NCBI GenBank assembly: GCA_943789135.1
Contig: CALSSY010000003.1
Span: forward strand, 45,822 to 109,821
Direction of reading: 5' to 3'
From: an uncultured Bacteroidia bacterium
GTDB lineage: Bacteria; Bacteroidota; Bacteroidia; NS11-12g; UBA955
Length of the DNA: 64,000 nucleotides
Below the pieces are notes generated by a model. It did not search any database. It was given only the letters and a program-made list of their open reading frames with translations, and was not told the DNA's origin. This document shows positions 9,456 through 17,219 of the stretch, piece after piece (within the stretch, counting starts at the first letter, position 1; each line of letters starts with the position of its first letter). The translations under genes were made by a program, and so were the position numbers.

Positions 9456-9908
9456 ATGCGATGGGTAATCCAAAGGGTACAGGAAGCAAATGTTAAGGTA
9501 AACAATGAGATAGTTGGAGAAATAAGGAATGGACTCCTTGTTTTGTGTGGAATTGAAGAGGGTGATGAATCGAACGATTCGGATTGGTTAATTAACAAAG
9601 TGCTAAAAATGCGGATTTTCTCAGACGAAAATGAAAAAATGAACTTGTCGGTTCATGATATTTCTGGTGAAATTCTGCTAGTAAGTCAATTCACTTTGCA
9701 CGCACAAACAGCCAAAGGCAATAGGCCTTCATTCATTCGGGCGGCAAACCCCGAAAAGGCAAAACACCTTTACGAGTATACGCTTAATGCATTATCTCAA
9801 CTTCATCCGAATAAAATTTCCAGCGGACAGTTTGGGAAGGACATGCAAATTTCATGCTTGTTAGACGGACCAGTAACGATTATAATAGATAGTAAAAATC
9901 GCGAATAA
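9456..9908 (+). CDS. dtd: D-aminoacyl-tRNA deacylase
   Basis: A 150-residue cytosolic protein that hydrolyses D-aminoacyl-tRNAs (and Gly-tRNA-Ala), a translation proofreading step. It starts MRWVIQRVQEANVKVN, as the family does, so I use ATG 9456 rather than a TTG five codons upstream. The first active-site motif, SQFTL, is present followed by TAKGNRPSF. The second motif, usually NxGPxT, reads LDGPVT here, with Leu where Asn is typical. Length equals the family norm. It lies head-to-head with the secreted protein gene at 9373 and ends five bases before the convergent panC stop. Confidence 0.93.
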   Translation: MRWVIQRVQEANVKVNNEIVGEIRNGLLVLCGIEEGDESNDSDWLINKVLKMRIFSDENEKMNLSVHDISGEILLVSQFTLHAQTAKGNRPSFIRAANPEKAKHLYEYTLNALSQLHPNKISSGQFGKDMQISCLLDGPVTIIIDSKNRE

Positions 9909-9913
9909 ACACA

Positions 9914-10717
9914 TCAATTGTAGAGTACGTTGTCTATAAGGCGAATGCCCTCCAAATAACCCGCAAAAACCCAAGCCTTAGTCATTAAGCCCGTATCCGT
10001 ATTTAATGATATTTCAATATTAGTTAGGTATTCGGTTTCAATCTCGTACTGTTTTAAATATTCAATGGCCCAGTCATAATCCGCAGTTGAATCCTTCATC
10101 TTGCTGATAACCTCAAATATTACCGCTGCTCGATTACGACCTTCTTCACTAAGCCGTAAATTCCTACTGCTCATTGCCAAGCCGTTTTTTTCGCGTTCAG
10201 TTGGTACCGTTACTATTTTAAGATTTGGGTGTTTTTCCGAAGCAAATTCTTGTATTACCAGACATTGTTGTAGGTCTTTTTGACCAAAATAGGCATTGTG
10301 AGGGTGTATCCATTCAAATAAGCGATCTACTACATTAACAACACCTTCAAAATGACCCGGTCTAAATGCGCCTTCTAAACCTTCCGCCGATTTACCAGGA
10401 ACTGCAGTAATAAACGTATCGTTTTCAGGATACACCTCGCTTGATGAAGGGAGAAATACCGCATCCACTCCCGCTTGAGATAAAACTAAAATATCTTGTT
10501 CTAAGGTATTGGGATAGTTGATTAAATCTTCGGTGTTATTGAATTGCTTGGGATTTACAAAAATGCTAACAGCCACAAAATCGTTGTTGTTGCGCGCTTC
10601 ATGCACCAATTTCAGGTGACCGGCATGTAAAGCACCCATCGTAGGTACAAAACCCAGAGGACCTGTTAAGGATTCGCGATACTCAGACCATTTTTTCTTG
10701 GTAAAAAACAATTTCAT
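9914..10717 (-). CDS. panC: Pantoate--beta-alanine ligase
   Basis: A 267-residue cytosolic ligase that makes pantothenate from pantoate, beta-alanine and ATP for coenzyme A synthesis. The nucleotidyl-transferase signature is intact: GFVPTMGALHAGH near residue 22, FVNPKQFN, the FRPGHFEGV loop, YFGQKDLQQ, and the MSSRN equivalent of the KMSKS loop. Slightly shorter than the ~280-residue norm because the C-terminal domain is compact. It is divergently arranged with the glycogen-synthase-like gene at 10827, a pairing I recall as common in Bacteroidota. Confidence 0.95.
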   Translation of the reverse strand: MKLFFTKKKWSEYRESLTGPLGFVPTMGALHAGHLKLVHEARNNNDFVAVSIFVNPKQFNNTEDLINYPNTLEQDILVLSQAGVDAVFLPSSSEVYPENDTFITAVPGKSAEGLEGAFRPGHFEGVVNVVDRLFEWIHPHNAYFGQKDLQQCLVIQEFASEKHPNLKIVTVPTEREKNGLAMSSRNLRLSEEGRNRAAVIFEVISKMKDSTADYDWAIEYLKQYEIETEYLTNIEISLNTDTGLMTKAWVFAGYLEGIRLIDNVLYN

Positions 10718-10760
10718 AGCTCAAAAGCCTTGCAAATAAAGGAAGAACCGAAGGAATTGT

Positions 10761-10792
10761 TTTGAAAAGTCGGATTTTTTTCGTTAATTTTG
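10761..10792 (+). promoter_or_regulatory. Bacteroidota-type promoter (TTTG-N20-TAATTTTG)
   Basis: TTTG at 10761-10764 and TAATTTTG at 10785-10792 are separated by 20 bases, an almost ideal match to the -33/-7 consensus of Bacteroidota sigma factors. It sits 34 bases before the ATG at 10827, so it should drive the glycogen-synthase-like gene and possibly the DUF4270 gene behind it. Confidence 0.65.
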
Positions 10793-10826
10793 TAAACTGT
10801 CCTTCTGAAGGAACACAACCAAGCTT

Positions 10827-11630
10827 ATGGAAGTAAAAAAGAAAAGAGTGTTGTTTGTTAGTTCTGAAATGTCTCCCTTTCTTGAGACTTCTCCACTCGC
10901 AACAATTACCCGCATGCTGCCCCAAGCATTGCAAGAGCAAGAAAATGAAATCCGTATCTTAGTCCCTCGTTTTGGTGTTATCAATGAACGTCGAAATCGA
11001 TTGCACGAAGTTGTGCGTTTATCAGGCATTAACATTTCCATTGATGACAACGATAACCCACTTGTAATTAAAGTGGCTTCTGTTCCTAACACCAAGATGC
11101 AAGTTTATTTCTTGGATAACGAGGATTTCTTTCATCGTAAAGCTGTATTCAATGACGACGATGGAAAGTTCTTCGATGACAACGACGAACGTACCATCTT
11201 CTTTTGTAAAGGTGTTATGGAAACCGTTAAAAAACTTGGCTGGGCTCCCGATATCATTCACTGCCAAGGCTGGATGACCAGTTTAATTCCTCTATATCTA
11301 AAAACCATTTACAAAGACGAACCCGTTTTTTCAAATGCGAAAGTGGTTTACAGCGTTTACCACGAAACAAAGAACGATTCATTAGGTTCTGATTTCATGC
11401 GCAAAGCAAGCATGAACAGTATTGATGATGCTTGTTTAGAATGTTTCGGTAACGGTTCTGTTAATCAGATAAACATAGGCGCCGTAAAACATTCTGATGC
11501 CATTGTAACCGGTTGTGACAAAGCTCATAAATCCGTAGAAGATTTCTTAGACGGCAAATTGGTGATGCGCCACACGGATGAAAATCTAGAAGAAGACTAC
11601 GTTTCGTTATACGAAAAATTAATGTCTTAA
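10827..11630 (+). CDS. Half-length glycogen/starch synthase-like protein (GT5 N-terminal domain only)
   Basis: A 267-residue cytosolic protein matching the N-terminal Rossmann half of GT5 glycogen synthases: RVLFVSSEMSPFLETSPLAT at the N-terminus, RILVPRFGVINERR, VYFLDNEDFF, and GWAPDIIHCQGWMTSLIPLY near residue 145. It ends where the nucleotide-sugar-binding C-terminal GT-B domain should begin; full enzymes are about 480 residues. The KTGGL ADP-glucose motif near the N-terminus is replaced by ETSPL. It is therefore unlikely to be an active glycogen synthase. The frame is intact with a good promoter, so it looks like a stable short paralogue rather than a fragment. The role is unknown. Confidence 0.75.
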   Translation: MEVKKKRVLFVSSEMSPFLETSPLATITRMLPQALQEQENEIRILVPRFGVINERRNRLHEVVRLSGINISIDDNDNPLVIKVASVPNTKMQVYFLDNEDFFHRKAVFNDDDGKFFDDNDERTIFFCKGVMETVKKLGWAPDIIHCQGWMTSLIPLYLKTIYKDEPVFSNAKVVYSVYHETKNDSLGSDFMRKASMNSIDDACLECFGNGSVNQINIGAVKHSDAIVTGCDKAHKSVEDFLDGKLVMRHTDENLEEDYVSLYEKLMS

Positions 11631-11658
11631 TTCCATACAACACGTATATTCAATCCAC

Positions 11659-12984
11659 GTGAAGTCTACTTCTAAACTCCTGCTTTGCTTACTGATTGTG
11701 GGAATCGCCGTTTCTTGTCAAAAACGCGAAGGAAATATCATTTTACCCGGGCAGGCAAATAGCGGACAACTGAGTCTCATAGTTAGAGACACCTTTGAAC
11801 TCCGAACCCAAACAATCAAAGAAGATTCATTACCTGGAAACGGTCTGAGCTATTGTCTAATTGGAGCAATTAACGATCCCGTATTAGGGCCAAGTATGGC
11901 GAGCATGTATGCCGATGTTATTTTAATTGAACCCAACTCTAATTTCCCCAATACAACAATGCCTGATTCTGCTGTATTGTTCATACCCACTGTTGATGGT
12001 TTGAATCATTATGGCAACAGAAACTACCCACTTGAGTTAGGAATTTATCCTATAACGGAGTCCATAGATATCAGTAAAACCTACTACCAAACTGATACAG
12101 TAGCTATTGATAGAAGTATTCAAACTACATACACCGGACCCCTGAACAACAGCTACAAAGACAGTATACCGTATCGCAAATCAAAATTAAAAGCCTACAA
12201 CGGACTTAGAGTAAAGCTATCAGATGAATTTGCCAATAAATTGATGTCTCTTCCTCAAGAAGCCTACGAAACCAATGACGGTTTAGACAAGCATTTTAAG
12301 GGAATTGCGGTAATACCACAGAAAACACACCTAATAACCCCAGGTGAAGGTAATTTTACCGTTTTTGATGTTAACAACGTCTTGTCCCTAGATTACAGAG
12401 CTAAGATATTATTGTACTACGGAGACTCAAATACCTTTGTCTTTGGCTTCTCTGGTAGAAAACAAACCATCAATCATGGCAAAACAGGTCCTTACCCAGA
12501 TAAAGTTACGGATCAATTGAATCAGATAGATTCTACGTTTGCTTTGACCTATTGCCAAGCCTTAAATGGTGTTAAAACACGGATTCAAATACCACAATTA
12601 TTTGATTTAGTTGCCGATAGAAATATTGCTATAAACAATGCCTATATCGAGTTCTCAATTGTCAACTACAATGAATATTTTTTCGCTGCTCCTCGTTTGA
12701 ACCTTTTTCAACCAGCTAATAAAGATTCCAAACGTAACTTTCTTATCGAGGATGCCGCATCCTTGTCGAATTACGGAGGTGTTTACGACCCCAATACGGG
12801 CACCTACCGTTTTACCATTACACGACATTTGCAAAACATACTTAACAGTCAATATTTTAATGATATAGATCGCAATTGGGGCTTGTATTTAGCCGTCCCT
12901 AGCGACCAACCCGTAATAGGTGCAAGAAGTATAATTGATCATTCCAAGACAAAATTACACATCACCTATACCAAACTAAATTAA
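11659..12984 (+). CDS. DUF4270 family lipoprotein
   Basis: A 441-residue predicted lipoprotein beginning at a GTG, with signal LLLCLLIVGIAVSC and the lipobox Cys at about residue 20. The mature part (SLIVRDTFELRTQTIKEDSL, YCLIGAINDPVLGPSMASMY) follows the DUF4270 pattern, a Bacteroidota family of outer-membrane or periplasmic lipoproteins of unknown function. It follows the glycogen-synthase-like gene by 28 bases on the same strand, so the two are probably one operon. No catalytic motif is visible. Confidence 0.82.
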   Translation: MKSTSKLLLCLLIVGIAVSCQKREGNIILPGQANSGQLSLIVRDTFELRTQTIKEDSLPGNGLSYCLIGAINDPVLGPSMASMYADVILIEPNSNFPNTTMPDSAVLFIPTVDGLNHYGNRNYPLELGIYPITESIDISKTYYQTDTVAIDRSIQTTYTGPLNNSYKDSIPYRKSKLKAYNGLRVKLSDEFANKLMSLPQEAYETNDGLDKHFKGIAVIPQKTHLITPGEGNFTVFDVNNVLSLDYRAKILLYYGDSNTFVFGFSGRKQTINHGKTGPYPDKVTDQLNQIDSTFALTYCQALNGVKTRIQIPQLFDLVADRNIAINNAYIEFSIVNYNEYFFAAPRLNLFQPANKDSKRNFLIEDAASLSNYGGVYDPNTGTYRFTITRHLQNILNSQYFNDIDRNWGLYLAVPSDQPVIGARSIIDHSKTKLHITYTKLN

Positions 12985-13007
12985 TAATCATTCGTTTCGT
13001 TATATAG

Positions 13008-13865
13008 ATGAGCAATCGAAAACCCTATCAATTAGTAAGTCGAGAATGGAAATCTAACGACACCACCTTTAACGTCAATGGCGTTGAAATTGGCAAGGAG
13101 TTAATGATGATTGCCGGCCCATGTGCCGTAGAAAACGAAGAGCAAATATTCACTATTAGCGAATTTTTATCCAAACAGAATATCAAATTCATGCGTGGAG
13201 GTGCCTACAAACCTCGCACCAGCCCTTATTCATTTCAAGGACTTAAAACCGAAGGTTTGGTGATGATGCGCAAAGCGGCTGATGCCCATGGTCTCGCGGT
13301 TGTTTCGGAAATCATGAGTATCGACAAAGTTGATGAATTCAATGAATACGTTGATATCTTTCAAGTAGGAACGCGCAACATGCAAAACTATCCGCTGCTA
13401 AGGGCATTAAGTAAAAATAACAAGCCTGTTTTATTGAAGCGTGGCATGAGTAGCACTATAGAAGAATGGCTTTTGGCAGCGGAATATATTGTATCTGGGG
13501 GAAATGAAAAGGTAATATTGTGTGAACGAGGTATACGAACCTTTGAAAATGCCACACGAAATACGCTAGACCTTTCTGCTATCCCGTTAGTAAAGCAGTT
13601 GAGTCACTTGCCCGTTATAGTCGATCCAAGTCAAGGCACTGGAGTAAGAGAACTTGTTTGCCCAATGAGTGAAGCTGCCATTGCAGCTGGCGCAGATGGG
13701 TTAATCGTAGAAGTTCACAATCAACCCACAGAAGCACTTAGCGATGGCGAACAAAGCATTTACCTTGATCAATTAGAGAAATTAATTGGCAAGCTTTCGC
13801 AAATTGCGGCCATCAATGAAAAACGCTTTGATTTTCAATCACCAAGCGTGAATATCCCCTCTTAA
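13008..13865 (+). CDS. aroF: 3-deoxy-7-phosphoheptulonate (DAHP) synthase, type I-beta, with altered metal ligand
   Basis: A 285-residue cytosolic enzyme for the first step of the shikimate pathway (PEP + erythrose-4-phosphate). Seen motifs: MIAGPCAVE (metal-ligand Cys), GGAYKPRTSPYSFQG, QVGTRNMQNY, LLKRGMSSTIEEW, ILCERGIRTFE, IVEVHNQP (metal-ligand Glu) and LSDG (metal-ligand Asp). The family's DPSH motif reads DPSQ here (codon CAA near 13630), so the His metal ligand is Gln. There is no fused chorismate mutase or ACT domain. It follows the DUF4270 gene by 23 bases. Family identity is sure; full activity is in doubt if the substitution is genuine. Confidence 0.9.
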   Translation: MSNRKPYQLVSREWKSNDTTFNVNGVEIGKELMMIAGPCAVENEEQIFTISEFLSKQNIKFMRGGAYKPRTSPYSFQGLKTEGLVMMRKAADAHGLAVVSEIMSIDKVDEFNEYVDIFQVGTRNMQNYPLLRALSKNNKPVLLKRGMSSTIEEWLLAAEYIVSGGNEKVILCERGIRTFENATRNTLDLSAIPLVKQLSHLPVIVDPSQGTGVRELVCPMSEAAIAAGADGLIVEVHNQPTEALSDGEQSIYLDQLEKLIGKLSQIAAINEKRFDFQSPSVNIPS

Positions 13866-13907
13866 TTTTTTTTTCAGCCCCACTGCTATTATCTTCGGGG
13901 ACTGAGC

Positions 13908-15767
13908 ATGAGTAACGAAAAACAATCATGGGGCACCCGCGTCGGTTTGATACTAGCGATGGCGGGAAATGCCGTTGGCCTAGGTAACTTTCTTCGATTC
14001 CCCGTTCAAGCTGTCAATAATGGTGGCGGAACTTTCATCATTCCTTATTTAGTGTGTTTTTTCTTAATGGGTATTCCATTGCTCTGGATAGAATGGTCCA
14101 CAGGACGATTTGGAGGGCGTAATGGTAACCATTGTACTCCTTTTATACTCGATAACATGGGTAAAAAGCGACTTTGGAAATACATTGGCGTATTTGGCAT
14201 TTTTACCAATATTGCCGTTGCTGCTTACTATACCTATATCGAAAGCTGGACCCTTAGCTATGTTTTCCATTCCTTGAAACAAAGCTTTAGCGGTTTAAAT
14301 CAATTTGAGGTAGCCAACTTATTTGGAAGTTATGTTGACTTGAATACGAATACCATGGGCATACCATTCGAACCTGTGGTATTGTATATTTTCTGTTTGG
14401 CTATAAACGTGTATATCCTTTCTAAAGGATTGGAGGGAGGAGTTGAAAAAGTCGCTAAAATTGGCATGCCGCTGCTTATCGCATTCGGCGTTTTTCTTGC
14501 CGTTCGTGGCCTTACACTTGGAAGTAACGGTGCTCCAGAAGGATGTACAGATTGTAACGCTTTCTTGGGATTAGACTTCTTATGGAAGCCCGACTTCAGC
14601 AACTTATGGGATGCTAAAGTTTGGTTAGCTGCAGCCGGTCAAATATTTTTCACATTATCGGTAGGAATGGGAACCATTCATTGCTACGCTGCCTATGTGA
14701 AGCCCAAACAAGATGTAGCATTAAACGCTATGGCCGCAGGTTGGATGAACGGCTTCGTAGAAATTGTACTAGGTGCCTCTATCGTAATACCGATTGCGGT
14801 AGGTTATTTGGGATTAGATTGGGTAAAAGAAAATGCCTCATTCTCAATGGCATTCCAAACAATGCCTTATTTATTCGGTAAATGGGGAACCGCATTGGCA
14901 ACGGCCGCTGGATTTATGTGGTTTGGTTTATTATTCTTTGCGGGAATAACCTCTTCCTTGGCAATGGGAACGCCTTGGATGGGTTTTATGCAAGACGAAT
15001 TTGGCTATAGCATTAAAAAATCGGCAATAACCTTCGGAATAGTTACCCTCATTATGGGTCTACCTACTGTGCTCTTTTTCCAAGAAGGTGTATTTGACCA
15101 ATACGATTATTGGGCCGGAACCGTTGTTCTGGTTGTTTTTGCGCTCGCAGAAAGCATATTATTTGGCTGGATCTTTGGAATTGATAAAGGCTGGGATGAA
15201 ATCAATCAAGGCGCCGATATCACCCTACCCAAAATTTACAAGCCTATATTAAAGTATATCACACCTACAATGCTCCTCATAATCTTTATCGGAAGCCTTG
15301 TACTTCCCAAAAATAACGATTGGGAAAAAGCATTTAAAGAGGAATGGGTTTTTGACGAAACCAACAGCATAATAGGTCAGATCAATAACAGCGATATTAA
15401 ACAAAATCGCGATTGGTTTTCAACCGTATACGAATCACCCACAGATGGTATTGTGAAAGACGTAATTCCTGGTGAGGAAGGAATTTTACCTCTGATTGTT
15501 ATAGGTGAATTGCCTAAAAGTCCTCTCATTTCTACGGATGAATTAAAACCAATTCCAACGATCAAACAAATAGAGTTGAACAATACCGATGATATTATCA
15601 ATGTAAAACCCGGTCAAACCATTCAAGCCGGGATGCCAATAGCGTCTGGTTGGCATATAAATCCTATATTTTATCGTGGATTTGCACGACTAATGTTAAT
15701 CGGACTGTTTGTTTATTTAGCACTCTTAGTGCGCATCGCTAACAAAAAAAGAAAATCAAACGTATGA
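13908..15767 (+). CDS. Neurotransmitter:sodium symporter (NSS) family transporter, MetP-like
   Basis: A 619-residue inner-membrane protein of the sodium-dependent NSS/SNF family. It begins WGTRVGLILAMAGNAVGLGN FLRFP, the canonical TM1 Na+ and substrate site, and has about 12 membrane helices. Between the last two helices (about residues 465-590) there is a soluble insertion with an Asp/Glu-rich start, SPTDGIVKDV, and VKPGQTIQAGMPIASG, a spacing reminiscent of a biotinyl/lipoyl-type sandwich-hybrid fold. That makes it longer than the ~450-550 residues usual in bacteria. Its stop overlaps the start of a 36-residue MetS-like gene, which suggests amino-acid (methionine/alanine-type) uptake as for MetPS. 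The substrate is inferred. Confidence 0.88.
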   Translation: MSNEKQSWGTRVGLILAMAGNAVGLGNFLRFPVQAVNNGGGTFIIPYLVCFFLMGIPLLWIEWSTGRFGGRNGNHCTPFILDNMGKKRLWKYIGVFGIFTNIAVAAYYTYIESWTLSYVFHSLKQSFSGLNQFEVANLFGSYVDLNTNTMGIPFEPVVLYIFCLAINVYILSKGLEGGVEKVAKIGMPLLIAFGVFLAVRGLTLGSNGAPEGCTDCNAFLGLDFLWKPDFSNLWDAKVWLAAAGQIFFTLSVGMGTIHCYAAYVKPKQDVALNAMAAGWMNGFVEIVLGASIVIPIAVGYLGLDWVKENASFSMAFQTMPYLFGKWGTALATAAGFMWFGLLFFAGITSSLAMGTPWMGFMQDEFGYSIKKSAITFGIVTLIMGLPTVLFFQEGVFDQYDYWAGTVVLVVFALAESILFGWIFGIDKGWDEINQGADITLPKIYKPILKYITPTMLLIIFIGSLVLPKNNDWEKAFKEEWVFDETNSIIGQINNSDIKQNRDWFSTVYESPTDGIVKDVIPGEEGILPLIVIGELPKSPLISTDELKPIPTIKQIELNNTDDIINVKPGQTIQAGMPIASGWHINPIFYRGFARLMLIGLFVYLALLVRIANKKRKSNV

Positions 15768-15874
15768 GCACTAGTGCATTAACAACCATGATACTAACTC
15801 AGCTGTTTGTTACAGCTGTAACAGGATATTTCTTCTATAAAGTTTTAAAAACACCCAATAAAAAAGAAGATTAA
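15764..15874 (+). CDS. MetS-like small subunit of NSS transporter (36 aa)
   Basis: A 36-residue single-pass membrane peptide whose ATG overlaps the transporter stop in ATGA, a translational-coupling arrangement. It starts MSTSALTTMILTQLFVTAV, has one hydrophobic helix (about residues 8-27) and ends with a basic/polar tail KTPNKKED. Short one-helix proteins immediately after NSS genes are known as MetS, the small subunit required by MetP in Corynebacterium; very short versions occur in Bacteroidota. A terminator follows within 30 bases. Size, position and topology support the call more than sequence identity does. Confidence 0.72.
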   Translation: MSTSALTTMILTQLFVTAVTGYFFYKVLKTPNKKED

Positions 15875-15900
15875 CCATTAAAAACGATTTTTAGATACCC

Positions 15901-15942
15901 AAAAAAAAGAGGCTGTCCGAATGATATCAGGCAGCCTCTTTT
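15901..15942. terminator. Bidirectional terminator between metS-like gene and kbl
   Basis: AGAGGCTG (15908-15915) pairs with CAGCCTCT (15932-15939). On the minus strand the stem is followed by eight U, a strong signal for kbl; on the plus strand only four U follow. It lies between two convergent genes. Confidence 0.75.
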
Positions 15943-15959
15943 ATGAAATTCAGGTTTTA

Positions 15960-17157
15960 TTATTTAACGATACCCAATTCCTTACCAACTTTGGTAAATG
16001 CAGCTATTGCTTTATCAATATGTTCAGTGGTATGCGCTGCAGACAATTGAACACGGATCCGCGCTTGATCTTTAGGCACTACAGGATAAAAGAATCCAAT
16101 TACATAAATACCCTCTTCCAAAAGCTTATCTGCCATAATCTGGCTTAACTTGGCATCGTATAACATAATAGGAACTATAGCACTAGCGCCATCTTTGAAA
16201 TCAAAACCTGCAGCTTTCATACCTGCCTTGAACTGATTTACGTTTTGTTCCAATCTATCCCGTAACTCTGTAGTTTCCGTGAGCATGTTTAACACTTCAA
16301 TACTCGCTCCAACTATACTCGGTGCTAAGGAGTTCGAAAACAAATAAGGTCGAGAACGTTGACGTAAAATTTCAATGATCTCCTTTTTTCCAGTTGTATA
16401 TCCACCCATTGCCCCACCAAGAGCTTTGCCTAAAGTTCCGGTAACGATATCCACTTCACCATGCACACCGCAATACTCAGGAACACCCTTGCCACTCGCG
16501 CCAATAAATCCAGCAGCATGACATTCGTCCGTCATTACCAATGCATCGTATTGTTTTCCTAAGGCAACAATTTTATCCAATTGTGCAACATAACCATCCA
16601 TAGAAAACACACCATCTGTAACGATGATTTTGAATCTTGCCCCATCCGCATTGGCTTGCTTTAAGCTGAGCTTCCAAATCGTCCATGTTGTTGTTCTCAT
16701 AACGATATCGCTTTGCTTTACACAAACGCACTCCATCGATTATTGAGGCATGGTTCAAACTATCTGAGATAATTGCATCTTCAGCACCGAATAAAGGCTC
16801 AAATACACCACCATTCGCATCAAATGCGGCTGCATATAAAATGGTATCTTCTGTACCATAGAATTCAGCAATTTTCCGTTCTAACTCTTTATGAATATCT
16901 TGAGTACCACAAATAAATCGAACGCTACTCATTCCGTAACCATGGGTATCTATGGCGCGCTTTGCGGCATCAACAACGCGTGGATGACTACTTAATCCGA
17001 GATAGTTATTGGCACAAAAATTCAAAACCTTTTGACCGCCATCAAGGGTAATTTCGGCATCTTGCTCCGAAACAATTATCCGTTCACGCTTCAGAAGTCC
17101 CGCTTCCTGAATTTGCTTCAGTTCGTTTTCCAAGTGTTGTTGTAAAGATCCGTACAT
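15960..17157 (-). pseudogene. kbl: Glycine C-acetyltransferase (2-amino-3-ketobutyrate CoA ligase), one frameshift
   Basis: PLP-dependent alpha-oxoamine synthase that cleaves 2-amino-3-ketobutyrate with CoA to glycine and acetyl-CoA in threonine breakdown. The N-terminal frame (from 17157) has [33 protein letters not shown] and [14 protein letters not shown]. The C-terminal frame (to 15960) has [21 protein letters not shown] and the PLP-lysine motif TGTLGKALGGAMGGY. They join if one A is removed from the minus-strand AAA at 16660-16662, restoring [14 protein letters not shown] and a 398-residue protein, the length of E. coli Kbl. As written, the first frame ends after 194 residues. It lies 62 bases downstream of the GH3 gene on the same strand. 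Confidence 0.88.
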
Positions 17158-17219
17158 GCTTTCTTCTTTATTTTATGCTTACAAAAATAGCAAAGAAAGT
17201 GACGTAGTTCGGAAAAGCC

